From Isoetes taiwanensis (lineage: Eukaryota > Streptophyta > Lycopodiopsida > Isoetales > Isoetaceae), in the NCBI GenBank assembly GCA_021234155.1, contig JAJEKV010000075.1, forward strand, positions 4,127,720-4,191,719: a stretch of 64,000 bases of DNA. Reading direction: 5' to 3'. The notes below the pieces were generated by a model, which saw only the letters and a list, made by a program, of their open reading frames with translations, ran no database searches and was not told the DNA's origin. Within the stretch, counting starts at the first letter, position 1. Every line of letters begins with the position of its first letter. The translations under genes and the position numbers were made by a program. Of this stretch, positions 22,446 to 35,795 are shown one piece after another.

Positions 22446-24055
22446 TAGGATCAACCTCTCAATAAATATAACTCATCTCCGACTCTTGCTGGGAGCTGGA
22501 GCCATGCGTATTCTTGCAATACATGATAATGGCCAATTTGCATCTTCACGAGGCGGCTACTAAACATACGTTCTCTGCTTGCCACCATTGCAGTGGATTA
22601 AATGGATAATTTGGGCAAAATCGATTAATACTTGAGAGATTCATAAATCCGTCCTCGGGCATTGTAGAATTTTTTTCTTGCCGGTGAAAAGGAAGAGATT
22701 AGTCCATTCTTGTTGATGGGAGATTAACAAGTAAGGCTCGGGCACAAATGGTGGTAGATCTCCAGCCTAATGTCTCGAGAAAGGAAGGTTTGGCTTGATT
22801 GGATATGCAGGACACCATGAGATTCAAGTACGCTCCATAGCATAAAATTCGTAGAGCGCCAACATTTTTTCTCTTAGGATTGCTCTCGTTTAGCGAAGGG
22901 AGTATACCATGGACAATAAGTAACAGCACCTAGTCTGTGCAGGCGGTATGTAAAGAGAGATGTTCATTTTGTTGGTTTGGTTCATTTTCAACTCAAAGGG
23001 CATTTCTTAAATTAGGAGCTACAGCACAAAAGTTGGTTAGACCTTTTCCAACTTAATTTGGTTGGACCTAGGATATTTTCTTAAATTAGAGCATTTCGCA
23101 CCATTCTAGTGAAGATGTTTTTTTGGATTAATACTTACTCTCATAACTCACTTTGGATTCCTTCTAGTGGGCATCAGTGTTTTCGAATTTATTGGCTTTT
23201 AAAACTATGCAACATATTTTATGCATTTTTACTTGTGAGAAAGTTCTCAAATTAGACAAAAATTAAAAAGACAAGTCTAAAATTTTTAATCAAAAAACAT
23301 AGTAGAATACAAATTTTTGCTTATTACTTGCACTACACCTCGGAATACAACTCATAAATTATATATTAACAAGTGCTAGATAGATCCTTACCCAAAGAGC
23401 ACATGAATAGTTTTAGAAATACAGTAACTTACAAGCGGCATTGCTCTCTATCTTTTTGATGCACACCAATCTTTAAAACATGCTTGTCAATCTATGGATT
23501 TGGAAATGGGTGCATCCCATAGTCACTTACCATCATAAAGTGCATCGAAGTGTCTCGCCGTATTGTAGGCCGTCGTTACGCGAGAATCGGTCGTAACTTC
23601 AGCTTCGGGTGTGGGGAATTTGATGATCTTTAGTGCGTTGGAAAGCTGATTTGAGAGCTTTGGCCGTGCTGCATCAAGGTACTTCTTTGCTGCTTGTCCT
23701 GCCGGATTTGCTGTTTAAATCCTCAGCCATTATGGCGTTCTGACTTCTTCTTCAAAGTGGCTCTGGAGTCTTCAATTTCCTCCTGCCCGATTGCGGTGAG
23801 TCTGTAACAATGCACAATAATCTTTAAACGTCACGAGTCCTGGTCTGAAGGAGGGACTCTAGATTCTCTGGAGGATTTCCCTCCAGTTGCCTCCACTTGA
23901 GGTCATGTTGCCATTGTTTCCTGTGATTTCTATTCTTGGTCAAATTACCGTATTGCGGTAAACCCTTTACTCCCCTGTTTCCTCCACCTTCCAGCCGCTC
24001 CACTTTTACCTTGGAAGCGGGTTACCCATACTTAACTTGACACACGAGGAAGCGA
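22446..24055. other. intergenic or LINE 5' leader
   Basis: I recognise nothing to about 23540. From there GC content rises towards the LINE that follows, and this part may be its 5' untranslated region. Confidence 0.35.
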
Positions 24056-24059
24056 TTTG

Positions 24060-25080
24060 ATGGATTAAGAAGACATGCCTTGTTGCTTCTTCTACTTCGA
24101 TCTCTGGCGCTATTATTATGATGGTTCAGAATAACAAGAAGGATATTGGTAGTTTGCTTACTTGAGCTTTAGGCAAAGAAGAGTCAACGATTTTGAATTA
24201 CCTCACTGTGGATATCTTCTATCAAAGCAGTGTGCAGAGATACTTTAATGGCATCTGGCTACAATGTTGTGCAGTTGATCATGATTTGCATAAGAGATTA
24301 TCGGTAACTTGATGTCATTTGGTGTGGTGGGCCATTTTATACGGTCGTGTCACGGATATTAGGAAGCAGTTCTTGGTTGTGAGCCATCTCCTTGATTGGT
24401 CTTCTGCTTATCGCACCTTAAAGAAAATGCTTGGGAAAAATTTCTTTACGGTTATGTTTGATGATACTCTTTACATTTGCTGATCAATTGGTAGCTCGTG
24501 GTGTTGATCCTATGTGGAGTGATTCGTGTTATACCAACCTTATTCTCGGCTTCTCACGGGTATGTGTAAATACTTTAAGATGCCTTGTTGGTTTTCAATA
24601 TAAATCTTTTGATCACTTGTGCGGACTTCTTTGTGAGTGTTGCTAATGGTTTTGGGTACTCACTTGGCTCACTCTATAGTGGATGGTACTAAGATTTGTG
24701 TTTCTCTGCCGTGTGGTGAGCTCTGTCTGGATTCAGTTATCATCAATAATTGGTCTATGTTCCTCAAATTTGATTTTGCAACTCTTGAATGGTGCTTAAC
24801 TGGCGATTTGTTTCCCCAACTTGAGCTCTTTGCAAACTTCGTGCTAAGCGGGATCATACATAATGTTCGATTTCTTCTTAAGCCTCTCCTTCTGCTTCCC
24901 AGTTGTGCCTCTCATTTGTCTCCCAAAGATGCAATTGAGCCAAGGGATGTTGATATGCACCCTCCACGCCCTCTAGTATGCGATGCAGTACCCGGTTTTT
25001 TAGTCTTGATGCTAGAGCTAAATTGCAAATGATTCAGAGCAGCGAGGAACAGCGTGAGAGAAGAACTCTGAGATGAAGCT
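24060..25080 (+). CDS. LINE ORF1 region (gag-like), unassigned and broken
   Basis: The position ahead of the endonuclease suggests the nucleic-acid-binding ORF1 protein. Two plus-strand frames cover part of it (24431-24646 with 71 residues; 24637-25032 with 131 residues). I see no clear CCHC knuckle or other domain, so this call rests on position only. Confidence 0.35.
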
Positions 25081-25427
25081 GGACAAAGTTAATTTAAAGA
25101 AGGCTGCTCGTAATAAATTTCTTTGAGTCTGCCTCTCGGGCGGCACATCCTAGTGGAGATAGGCATGGTAGTGCTGGCGAGGTACTCCGTGGAGGGCAGG
25201 AAGCGAGGGATGTAGCTCTCCCTTATCTGTCTGCACCTAACATGGAGAGGGTGGAGCAAGCGAGGAGGCTCCCCCTCACGCCAATTGTTCAGGCACAATG
25301 GAAGGGTGGAGCAGAGAGAGGAAGCTCCCCCTTACCACTACCATTACCACGATGGGCGGAACCTCTCGGATCTGATTAATCCTCCACGGGGTGCCAGGAT
25401 GGATGTGGAGGACCCTCATTTGCCCAC

Positions 25428-26135
25428 ATGAATATTCTTTCTTGGAATGTTAGGGGGTGGCTTCTTCCCCAAGCAAAGAGGTGATTGTCCCTCCTATCTA
25501 TCTAAGTTCCCCATGGATATGTGTTGTTTTCATGAGCACAAGTGCCGTGGCGAGGTTCAAAAGCTGGCCAACATTTTGAGGCGTGATTATAATGCTTGTG
25601 GCTGACTCTTTGATTACGCTGGCGGTTGCTGCATGGAATCCCTCTTTGAATATCCGCTCACTCCAAGTGGACAGGTTTGAGTCGTTGGATAATTGTTAAA
25701 TTGGAAAAGGCGAGGGCAAGAATGTAGTTTTGTTGGGTAATTTGTATACATTATCAGCGTCAAGGAGCTTTGTGGGCCTCTCTTAAGTAGCAAGTTCTCG
25801 GGGCTAGGCAACCAATGTCTTGATGGTTGCTCATTGGAGATTTCAATATGTGGTGAGATTAGAAGCTGAACTTGAGGTGTGGCAGGATCCGCAGAGGGTA
25901 GTTCGGGGATTTGGCGGGGAGCAATGTAGCGCCTGTGCATGATTGTGGCCTTGTGGAGATCAAGGGTGATCATTCCTTCACATGGTGCAATGAGTGGGCC
26001 AGGGCAATGGTAGAGCCCTACGCCCGACATGATGTGGCTAATTATAATCACATTAGTACTTTGATTTTCTTGATTCTTGAAGAACTAATCTGTTGGATAT
26101 GATGCGATCTCGGATCATAATCACAATGGTTCTCT
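25428..26135 (+). CDS. LINE ORF2, APE-type endonuclease domain (broken)
   Basis: It starts with MNILSWNVRGW at 25428, the classic opening of plant LINE ORF2. IGDFNMW (about 25830-25850) supplies the GDFN motif, GLVEIKGDHSFTWCNEWARA (about 25947-26006) matches the usual substrate-loop region, and SDHNHNGS (about 26112) matches the terminal SDH motif. The enzyme nicks target DNA to prime reverse transcription. Frames shift between these blocks and there are in-frame stops. Confidence 0.85.
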
Positions 26136-26139
26136 ACGG

Positions 26140-26575
26140 ACAACCTCTATGGTGAAGAGCTACAAAAACTTATTTCCACGGGGGTTGCACTTATATATAA
26201 AGTGTAGCATGCGTTGGTAACAAAAACCCCACCCCTTGTATACATAATTTACAAAGGCAATTTGACCCTACGTATAGATATTGCTCCAAATTAGTGCCTA
26301 AAAAACACCCCTAAGTATACGTGCATAAATGGTCCAAAAACACCTCAGATTTGAACTCTCATGGGTTATCACGGCTGATCAAATCAATCAATACTCTGGT
26401 GCCTCTAAATTAGTGGTGTGGCATGGCTGGTATTGTTGCTGCTCACCGGTACATTTAAATCCTTTGCAAAGCGGTGGGGTCATGCACATGTGGATTGGGA
26501 CTACTGGTAGATTAGGGTTGTATCGGGAGATTCTGAGATGCGTGCTCTTGCCCTTCTTACGGTATTAGAGAGAAA
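26140..26575. other. linker within the LINE, possible small insertion
   Basis: The stretch 26180-26370 is AT-rich and gives no LINE-like protein, in contrast to both sides. LINE-like residues resume near 26580-26700 (WFRSGDR, then SHFF and AAKKRM after a frame change). A small insertion here is possible, but I found no terminal repeats. Confidence 0.3.
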
Positions 26576-27039
26576 GAAATCTTAGCCGGAGATTAAAGCC
26601 ATTGGGGCAGCTCATGTAGATCAAGCGGGATAAGTACGGACTAGAATGGTTTAGATCTGGTGATAGATGCTCTCACTTCTTTTTAGGGCCGCTAAGAAGC
26701 GTATGATGGCATCTAATGCTCCTTATTTTGCACGATGGTTCGAGTGTTCTGATCCGGTTCCAGGTAGGCGATATCTTCGACCACTTTTTCCTCATTTTTT
26801 TCCGGGCATGGTTGCCCTTTGAGGAGGATATATGCAATGCAGATCTTGGCCGAGTCCACCCCATTGTGTCGGCCGGAGCAGCGTGCACACCTAGAGTGAG
26901 AGATCACCATCAGCTTACATTCCAGCTTCTCTTTTAAAGAAAGACAAGTGCTGCAGCACGGATGGTTTCGATTGGAATTTTTAGGGAATATTGGGATTGG
27001 TTGGGTTCACGATCTTTACAATGCTTCTGGCGTGAGTTT

Positions 27040-27700
27040 TACCGTGGGTTGAAGTTTGGATAAGATCATTATCTTGGTTGTATTTCTCTTATTCCCAAGT
27101 GTAAAGAGTAGAACAATATCATTTGGCGCCCTATCACATTATTGTCTTCCGTGTATAAAATATTTTGCGAAGGCCCTTGCAGACAAAGTCGTGATGTCTT
27201 GGCTGTATCAATCCCTCTCCTACTCAATGCAGTTCTTGCCAGGAGGAGCATTTTAGACAATGTTATTTCTTATGAGGGGTATGTATTGGGCTGATTGAAG
27301 GTCAGCGTATAGTCTATCTTAAGTTAGATTTTGCCAAAGCATATGACAGTGTAGATTGGGAATTTTTGGAAAAAAGCCTCTTAACATTGGGCTTTGGTCA
27401 GCAGTTCACCATTGATGTTATGAAGCTCCATATCTAAGCGATCTCTTTGTGTTGTTTCGGGGGGAACCCTCCATACATTTTTTAGGTTGAAGGTGTTAGC
27501 CAAGGTTGCCCAGTAAGCTCCACTTTTTTGATTTCACAATAGTAGGCTGAGTCCCTCTCACAACTATTTGCTAAGGCCACTTGGGGATGGGATAGATGCG
27601 GGGGTTGAGTATGGAGGATGGTTCCACGAGGAGAATTTGTAACTTGATATGCTGATGACCGTTCCTCTTTCTTATTCTTTGACGCAGAACAATTTTAGAA
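27040..27700 (+). CDS. LINE ORF2, reverse transcriptase domain (broken)
   Basis: The fingers read LIPKCKE, RPITLLSSVYK and IFAKALADKV (about 27088-27195), then QFLPG and RSILDNVISYEG. The palm shows GQRIVYLKLDFAKAYDSVDW (about 27300-27358) with the first catalytic Asp, EGVSQGCPVSSTFLI (about 27486-27530) and YADD (27648-27659). These are the standard blocks of plant LINE RT in the right order. The frame changes at least three times. Confidence 0.92.
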
Positions 27701-28839
27701 TGCAAAGCTTCTTCTTGATACTTTTCTCTTTAGCATCTGGAGTTCTTGTTGGTTGGCCAAAGTGTTCTGCATTATGGGCCCTTGATGGGGTTGTGCACTG
27801 TGTTCTTGATTTTTTCCTTGGAAGGTGCTTCCTCGCTGGGAAGGCTACTAAGCTTCTTGAAGTATACGTGGGTATTCATATTTCTACCTCGATGCTTGGG
27901 ATATTATCATTGATGGGTTATTAGCATTTGTTTTGAGTGGAATACTGCTAAGCTCTCTACGCCAGCCTTGAATAGCTACATTGCTAAGTATGTTTTAAGT
28001 AATTCCCATGTCTATATGGCCTCTGCCCATACGGCTTCTCAGTCAAAATTTCAGGTGATTATTCACGGTTATGCATGGCTTTATTTGGGGTGGGGCCGGG
28101 GAGCATCTTTTACGTAGTCAAAGTTGCATGGTCCAAATGCACCAAACCAAAATTTCGAGGTGGTTTGGGTATAGTGAGACTTCATTTTGCGGTAAGATTC
28201 TAATTTCTAAATTCATTTTGGAGGATCCTTAAGGATATGATTGACTCACACAGGCGATCCTTGCACATTGTGTTCCTTTTTGGGAAAGCTTCATTAAAAC
28301 CGCTTCTTCCTTGGAGTCTCTTTTATCAATATGCCCTTTTCCTAATGCCTCTCCTTTTTTGAAAGGCTTGCTGGAGTCATGGGAACAATCACGGACCCTA
28401 TTTTGGATTGATCTTGTTGCATGTCCATCAGCTGAATGCCTTGTTGGTGGATACACATTGGAAAATAATCTTCCACTTTGTGCCTCGGTTCATCATTAAC
28501 TCAAGCAGCCAGCTGGAGGTTAAGCGGGGAATCTTGTGATTCGCGGCATGGTATGATTACGGCGGATTAGGCGACATGGAAAATCTTTCAAACAAAATTC
28601 TCATTGTCTAGATGGGACATACCTATTTGTAAAAGGTTGCTAGTACTCTGCCATTAGTTTGCTCCGGGGAGGCTATTGAAGAAGAGGGTGCATGTGGGTT
28701 TCCCGCGGTATTCATGAGCATAGGCTTGTGAATTCTATGTATGAAATTTTGCTTGTCAATAGTGATATCCTTCGCCATCCACTAGGTGGTCCTTGACTTT
28801 CTGCCTCTAATTGGAGACGTATGTGGACTTGGGTTTGGG

Positions 28840-29065
28840 ATAAAACTACTTCATCCTAAGATGGGTACGTGCTTTGGTGGCAGATTCTTCGCGGATGTCC
28901 TCGTGTGAGCGTGCTTGTCCACAGATTTGATCCTCGGTATTAAAGCACTCGCCTTGCCCCAATGCAAGCAAAGGGGCAGAGACCATTGAGCATTGTTTCT
29001 TTTTATATGTTCATCTCCAGCTGTTTGGTGTAGCTGCTTTCTCTTTTCATGTGACATTGACAAGT
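28840..29065 (+). CDS. LINE ORF2, zf-RVT C-terminal domain (broken)
   Basis: Near 28945-29040 the plus strand gives PQCKQR, then with shifts ETIEHCFF and LFGVAA, the zinc-binding CP.C....ETIEH..F.C....W pattern found downstream of many plant LINE reverse transcriptases. It marks the C-terminal part of ORF2. Confidence 0.75.
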
Positions 29066-29435
29066 CAGCAAGTGCTTACGGCTGTCTATCGAGGATACTT
29101 GGAATAAGTTCTTGAGCCAAGCATTTCATTTAGCATCAGGATGGTTGTTATATGGTCCATCACAGGCCTTGAGAGAAAACTGTCTATCTTTCGGGGTTTG
29201 GATATTCCTCACTGCGGTTGTCCTCCAAGGCACAAGCTAAATTGTTAAGGCTTACCATTGCTCTTAGTTTTGCTCCTGCCAGCGACAGTTGATATTGAGT
29301 CCCTATTTAAGTGTGTTGTCTTATGCTTAGGCTGGTGGTTCTACTCAGGTGGATCATGATTATCCCTCTGAGACTTTATTCCTTTGCCTTTGCATTTGTA
29401 TTTTAACTTTTGGCAGGTTTCAATAAAGTTTAACA

Positions 29436-31215
29436 AGTCCTTCAAAAAAGTCCATACAAGCTCTTGTAAGTCATTTATATTACCATATAAAACTTCTTTT
29501 TAACATCCCTTCTAACTCAGAAATTATCCAAATTCTCTTTTATAACTATTTCAAAAACTTGTAACATTATCATTCTTTAATATATTGATGACCACAGTTC
29601 TTCAAAAAAACTTGTGTATGGGCCTCTAAAAATTAAGTAATGTAGGCCAAGTTGCATTACCCAACCATCTTTGTACCCGTTGTTTAACAATGATACCAGC
29701 CTTTAGATATAGACTACTCTAGAGTATAAATAAATCTATTGTTCCATGTGTAACACCCTATTAACATACCTTGCAAAAGAGCACGCGCCTAGTGGGAAAC
29801 ATACCCATCTTTATAATAATAACATCTCATATGTTGTTTGGGGTTTTACCCCAAATTCCCCAAGCAAAGACCTTTTACTTGCACCTTTTCTATTTCATTC
29901 CAGCTCTTCCTTAGGCTCCCAGAGATGGGACTGCTTGTTGGGAGTACATATGTAGTGCAAAACTTTTTTGGGGAGTTGGAATTTAACCCATGGAAAAATA
30001 TTTTATGAGCGAGATTAAACGCCGAAAACATACTAGATATCAGCTTCAATTCAAATCCGGTATGTCTCGGTGATTGTAGCTACTTTGCCTTCTCCTCCTA
30101 TTCCGGGCTTAAAACATGCAATATGAACAACCCGAAAAACATCTTTCATTCTTTCTTTCTTTCTCATTGGGCATTCTTCTCACAGTACTCGAAGTAGCGT
30201 TGGGCAAAAATCCCTCCCACCCACCCTTCCTTTTTCCTCTTTTTTGGACCATCATTTCGGGTGTCATCTATGTTAAGAAATTACATAATGTCTCACTTTT
30301 AACAAGTTATTATTATTTATATGTGCAGGACACATGACAAGCCCCTCCTTGTTATAGAGGTTTTAGGTAGTGTGGCATGCATGACCCTCACAGGTTTTCT
30401 TTGCAAATTCTTTCCAGTTTCTTTTCAAACTTCTATATTTTCTTGTGGCATGCATGACTCATGCAAAAATAGAACTCATCTGAAATAGAACTCTACGCGC
30501 ATCACCGAGTTGAGAAAGTTCTCAAGTTAGGGTGAATCTTATGGCGTTTCCGGTATCTATATGGTATCGTAAGCCTACCATGACCGCGTCACCCAGAACT
30601 CAATGGGAAGCAATAGGTCCAAGTGAGATTCGACCATAATGGTTTTATTTAGCTATGCTAATAAGCCAAGTGGATAATTATAAATTATAATGGCCTAATT
30701 CACCTAATTTAAGCCATTATGCGTTGAATAACTAGTATCGCAATAAGGAAATTACCACGGCCCAAATCGGTTGGCAGAGGGACTTACCATTTTGGGCCTA
30801 GGAATAGGGTCCTACTCCATTTCTCTCCCAAATTCAGATTGGGACTAAGAGGAGGAGCGTGACGGCCCAGCCTAAGCTTGTTGCCAACACCTACCTACCC
30901 GGTTTAGAGATGGATGCCTACGTGACCATGGTTCTAGCGAGGGACCGCAGGTTAGTCCGTAGATAGGTTTTCTTTTCTGGCGACACTTCTTTGAGTAGAT
31001 GGAATGGTTAAATTCTCTTTATGAGCATCCTGAATACATGGATGGTAATTACAGTAGTTCTTCTGCTTCTTAGTGTGTGGGGATTAAGGGAAGGAGTAGT
31101 AGCCTAAAAGCTTCCTAGGAATAGAGATGTTTCTAGCTAGATCCTTGATACCCAATAATGCGGCTTTGTGCACAAGAGCCTACACGGTACGTGGATGCTA
31201 TGATGTGGATTGACA
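29436..31215. other. intergenic sequence, no gene seen
   Basis: Mixed AT-rich sequence with short opposing frames and no recognisable similarity. Confidence 0.4.
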
Positions 31216-31218
31216 CGA

Positions 31219-31294
31219 GAGATAGATAGATAGATAGTATTTTAATGTCACGCCACTAGAAGCTGACATCAATGGACATGTGACCATCCAAGCT
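31219..31294 (-). mobile_element. severely 5'-truncated non-LTR 3' end with (CTAT)n tail
   Basis: On the minus strand CGTGACATTAAAATA (31252-31238) is followed by CTATC units (31219-31237). Only about 55 bases of body remain (to 31294), where the GA tract at the 3' end of LINE A begins. Confidence 0.55.
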
Positions 31295-31356
31295 GGAGAG
31301 AGAGAAATGAAATGAAATGAAATGAAATGAAATGTTGTATTTATTACATCCCCACG

Positions 31357-31372
31357 TAGACCACCAGGTCTA
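31357..31372 (-). other. 3' stem-loop of LINE A
   Basis: TAGACC-TGGT... pairs as TAGACC / GGTCTA around a four-base loop, a perfect 6-bp stem (written TAGACCACCAGGTCTA on the plus strand). It sits about 20 bases before the CATTT tail. LINEs B, C and the 45.6-kb copy have the same structure. Confidence 0.6.
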
Positions 31373-31375
31373 TGG

Positions 31376-32260
31376 GGCCGATCAATGTGCTTTTTATATT
31401 CAGCGTTATAAAAGATATCCTCTATGCATCTTGACAAGAATGCATTAGACTCTTCCCATCTCTCATCATGTATAACATTACAATCTTTAATACTCATTAA
31501 CTGTTCTCTACTGTCAATATTTCCTTCAAGTATTTCCCAATGTGATGTCGGGCATATCAAAAGAATTCCAGCAAAAAGAGTTTGGATGGATCTTGTACTT
31601 ATCTCGAATCCACGAGTATGGCCGAGGCACCTTACGATGACGTAATTCATCTTCTACTTCTCCCATATTGCATACTTTTGCAAAATCTCAATTCATAGAG
31701 ATATTACTCCAGCGTCCTACTTCAACCCCAAGCCTATGGGAGCTAAGCAGCATCTGCTTATCATCGTATGCAGCCAAAAGACACACCTTCCTTGAGGTAT
31801 TTTGGCCTCTTGGAGGTGGGATTTATATCGCGTCTATAGAAATGTTTTTTGTCTCCGGGACTCTCAAAGCCTTCTTCTAATGGGGTGCTCATGCACCCAC
31901 TCTCTTAGATTGCCCTTATTCTCACGTATACCATGAATGTCCATCCCCCACTTCCTCATCCGACCTAATATAAAGGTACCATCCCTTGTCTCTTGTTTCT
32001 TCTAATACTGAAAAGTAAACTATCCTTGGCATATCAAATAGCAACTTAGAATATGTAAAAGCGTTCTGCATGGGGCTTGACCTCTAGTGGCATGCCACAC
32101 TCTACAAACTTGACATATCATATGGGTTTGAGCTTTGAGTACCCAATTACTGTTCTGAACTTTTTGCACTTTCTCAACTTTTTTTCCGAGGATTCTGAGA
32201 TAATCCGGCCCCCATACTTCACACACCCATAGAGAACAAAACTGGTTTGGACCAGCACTT
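31376..32260 (-). CDS. LINE A ORF2 C-terminal region (broken)
   Basis: Minus-strand frames give ESNAFLSRCIEDIFYN and EYKKHIDRPHRPGGLRG (near 31360-31450), and further upstream CEVWGPDYL and KKVEKVQK (near 32160-32225). The same CEVWGPA..KVEKVQKDF wording occurs in LINE C near 41160-41290, confirming they are one family. Confidence 0.7.
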
Positions 32261-32639
32261 TCGATATAATGTAAGCTTAGGGCTAAAGTCCCATATTTCT
32301 GCTTTTTCCACTTTTATTTTGCATGCTATAGTGCTTTCAGACTCCATTTACTCTATGCTCTTGTGAGTTCGGCTATACCCCTTGTCCACATGTATCCTAG
32401 ATACTTATATGAGGTGACAATTTCCACGAGGTTCTCTCCATGATAGAGGAATTTAAAGATGATCTACTTTATTTGTAAATACCATCATCTTAGTCTTTGA
32501 CATATATTACCCTCATACTTTTACGTTCCGCAATGTGCGGCCGCATCTAAATGTACGCATGCCTTCCAACTGAGCCGGGAAGAAGAACAACATCATCAGC
32601 ATATAAAGGCAGCAGAACCATGCATCTAAACAATGGGGT

Positions 32640-33160
32640 CCCCTCCCGCCATATTAGGACATCAAGCCTGCAGTTGGTCTATGAATAGGCCAAATAGTGT
32701 GAAGCGACAATGGAGCTCCTTGCTTCACTCAATATTATTTTCTACCACATCTAGCATTGCTCAATGTAGGGGATGATAGCTGTACCAAAACTTTATCATA
32801 AAGTATCTTCCTTGCATGTCTAAACTCAATTGGTACCCCTAGGGCCTCATTCTCTCCCATAAATTACTCACGAGAGATACGTGTCAAATGCCTTAGCATA
32901 ATCAACAAAAATAGCATAGGGGTTTCTTACCCTTAGCGAATCAACCATAGCTGCACTTAAAGTAACCAAATGATGTTGTAGATCTTTTTTGGTCTAAAGC
33001 CTACCTGTCGATTGGCTCTAACATTATGTTTTTTCAGCCCGGTGCTCCAATTTACAATTCGGCCATAGCAGCAAATAATTTGTACGCAAACTACTAACGG
33101 AATCATTGGTAATTTCGGATCATTCTCATCTCAGCTTTATGCAGGGGATAACTCTGTTGA
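32640..33160 (-). CDS. LINE A ORF2, reverse transcriptase (broken)
   Basis: Minus-strand remnants include LHKAEMRMIRNY (about 33105-33145), the fingers block LHK.GD.....NYR, and near 32670-32720 the degraded LSPTLFGL.ID block. The same blocks are cleaner in LINE B and C, which supports the assignment. Confidence 0.65.
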
Positions 33161-33699
33161 CTGCCAAGTCGCGGGAAACCCGTTCGCCAAAAGCTGTTGG
33201 CAAATGGCGAGCAACAATGCAACATGTATTGAGTTACACCGCCCATTTGAACATTTCAGCTACCAGCCCAATTGAATCCCGATTAAGCTTTCCGTTGGCA
33301 AGATGACTTAACCCTTCTTCTAAGTCTTCCAAATCAAAGCACCAGCCTACATCCACGTAAGTCAATATTACCGACATTGGCCTACGGCGTAATGATACAG
33401 CTTCACGCGCTTGGCTTACTAAAGCCATGGTTTCCAAAGTGGGTCTCCTGCTTCATCTTAGGCTTAAGCTCATTCCGAATTTTTGGGATACGCTATGGTA
33501 TCCGCGGATCAGCTCCACATTGTCTCGATACACATAGTTTTTTCTTTTTTGATTTATTGAGTGCAAAAATATTTTCTTTAATCTCTGTCTATCTTCCCCT
33601 TTTTGCTGGAAATGCCTCTCTTTTTGCTCTACAAGCATCAAACCAACTATTGCATGGCAACCCCTTCATCTTTACTGCGTGAGACAAAACAATCGGTGG

Positions 33700-34680
33700 C
33701 AACATCTAGAACTAACTGCAATCTTGTCACTTAATTTGCTCGATTAATAGCTATGGGCGGTTTGTTGTGGAGGCTCTTGCCTCACACTTCTTCATATAAC
33801 TTTTCCACTTTATGATATTTCATACATATCGCGAGGAGCTTAGAACCTAGCGTGCTGGTGGCATGTGTAATTCTTAGTGCTTAACACAATTGTGCTCGGT
33901 GTATGATGAGATCTTTTTCCATCTCTTCCCTATAAACATATTTAACACACGTGCATAGCAATTTGGGATGTAGCAAACGAGATCAACAACACTTGCATTT
34001 CTGCATGTGCACTTACACATGCACAGGAAACCTCTGTGTGCCATTATAAACCAATAAATCCAAACCCATTTGCACATATTAAGCACATGTAGTTTGCCTT
34101 GGGGTGTAGGCCATCTTATTCTATCTACGTGGTTCTACTCCATCCTTCACGGGATACTTCCTTATCATCAAGCATCTCAACCCATAAGGATCCCCTTCCA
34201 TGCTAGCGATAGCTGCTTGTTTGGAAGAGCAATCGCGGCGGGTTGAAATCTCTGTAGAGAACATCACCATCGGCGGCAATGAAGCACATCACATTTCTAA
34301 GCTAAAAGGGGTCATCGATCGGGTGAGTGCGAGGTCATAAAGCGGGTGATTCTCTCGTGGAAAGTAACATCCGCCACAAAAGATCTTACTTACCTTTCTG
34401 GCCTTAACTCCACCCGGATATGCTGTGATAGTCCTCTTTCATTCATTGTTTCACAGTGTTTCATGCACGACCTACATAGCATGCAATCCGCCATGTCCTT
34501 TTAAACCAGCCCCTTTATTGTATAGCCAGATTATGATGTAAACCATGTATATGCAGTAAACCTTTTTCTTCATTTTCACAAGTTTCTAAGAAGAACAAAA
34601 CATCTACATTTGAAAATAGATCATCTACTACATCTATTTTATCTTGACTAATAAATTTGTATGTTCCAACACATTATCTA
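33700..34680 (-). CDS. LINE A ORF2, APE-type endonuclease (broken)
   Basis: Near 34560-34680 the minus strand carries degraded NVLEHTN.. and VDVLFFLETCE, parallel to WNINSLQ..VDVFFMLET of LINE B. Near 34190-34240 is a degraded GDFN stretch followed by MEGDPLWVEMLD-like residues. These are the start and middle of the nicking enzyme; no continuous frame survives. Confidence 0.6.
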
Positions 34681-34699
34681 GTGGTCTCAAATGCCTATG

Positions 34700-35640
34700 C
34701 ATTTTACGGATTTTCCTGTGACCTTCCCCGTCGCGGTATGCTTTTTCCCAGCTTGCCTTGCTTCCTTGAGGATCTGCACTGTTCCTTGTACTCTTGGCGG
34801 TTCTTAGTAAGATCATCATTGATCCGAATCTTCTTTCCCTTGAGCATGGTCTTAGCACCGATTTATTAATCTTGTCTTCCTTTGATCTGATTTGATAATA
34901 ATGTAGCGATCCTATCAGTTTGCTTGCCAATCCGAAATGCATCTGTAATGCCTGAATCTATCACCGCCGAGTTCATTTTCTACTTTGAACAATGTCTTTG
35001 GTCTTTTCTACGTGCATTCAGGTATGCCAATCAAACGGATGTTCAATGCTTTTCTCTCCTTTCTTGCTCTTCTATAAAAAGCTGATAATTGCTTTTGGAT
35101 TCCAGAAGATGTCCTTTTCTTCCTGCTCTTCTACATCATCTTAAAATCACTATCTTCCTCAAAACCTCTTGCTTAGAAAGCTTCAAATTACCTTTAATTC
35201 CCTTCTTGAGCTGCTCTAATTCCCATTATCATATTGTGTTGACATTTCTCCACTTCTGCTTGCATGAGCTAACAAGAAAGATTTCAAATCACTTACCATG
35301 TTTTTGGGCCAGAGGCCTCCATTGATGTCTTCATAGGCGGGGTTGAAATTCCATGGCTGCCCTCATCACATGCCCGGCATCCTACTTGATCTTGCTTGGT
35401 CAACTTTGTACCCTGGGGCGGGTGGGTTTTCTCTACGGAGCTTCGATTACGTGGAGGGAAAAACCAGGTTCCCTGTTTTCTTGATACTTCCCGGCTCCCC
35501 CTGTTCCGTCTTTGAGTCGATGGCGACCCGGCATCGATTCCCTCTTTTTTGTTTACGCGAGTCCCATCTCTGATCCGTTTCTTTTTGCGGTACATTACTA
35601 CCCGCGATCTGGCCACACGGTCGGAAAATGCCAATTCTGG
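34700..35640 (-). CDS. LINE A ORF1 (broken)
   Basis: Near 34730-34870 the minus strand reads LKGKKIRINDDLTKNRQEYK followed by Lys/Arg-rich SSRKQGKLGKS, resembling the C-terminal part of L1-type ORF1 proteins (INDDLT...AR..GK.AY). Upstream frames at 35293-35650 are charged and unrecognised. ORF1 would bind element RNA. Confidence 0.5.
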
Positions 35641-35795
35641 GCCCCATCAAACTGAATCAAAAGTATTGATGTTATATACGTTGGAAAAGAGCTGAAATAA
35701 GCTTTCCAAGAGCCCAACCCGTTACCAATCGACCACCGTATGCTTGAGAGCTATGGCTTTGCAGGGGCTACAGTGGCCGAAACCTAGCGTCAGTG

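Larger units (their letters stand above)
24060..29435 (+). mobile_element. L1-type LINE (non-LTR retrotransposon), plus strand, decayed
   Basis: Endonuclease, reverse transcriptase and zf-RVT motifs occur in this order on the plus strand, each in a different frame because of indels. This is the domain order of plant L1-type ORF2. Upstream of the endonuclease start (25428) lies about 1.3 kb where ORF1 should be. The 3' end is placed near TTTCAATAAAGTTTAAC (29418-29435). No clean poly(A) tail or target duplication could be defined, and the 5' limit is uncertain. Confidence 0.85.

Noticed and set aside
24669-26051. Minus-strand frames opposite the plus-strand LINE (24669-24857, 25614-26051)
   Set aside because: They are shadows of the LINE ORF1/endonuclease region, which has clear plus-strand motifs.
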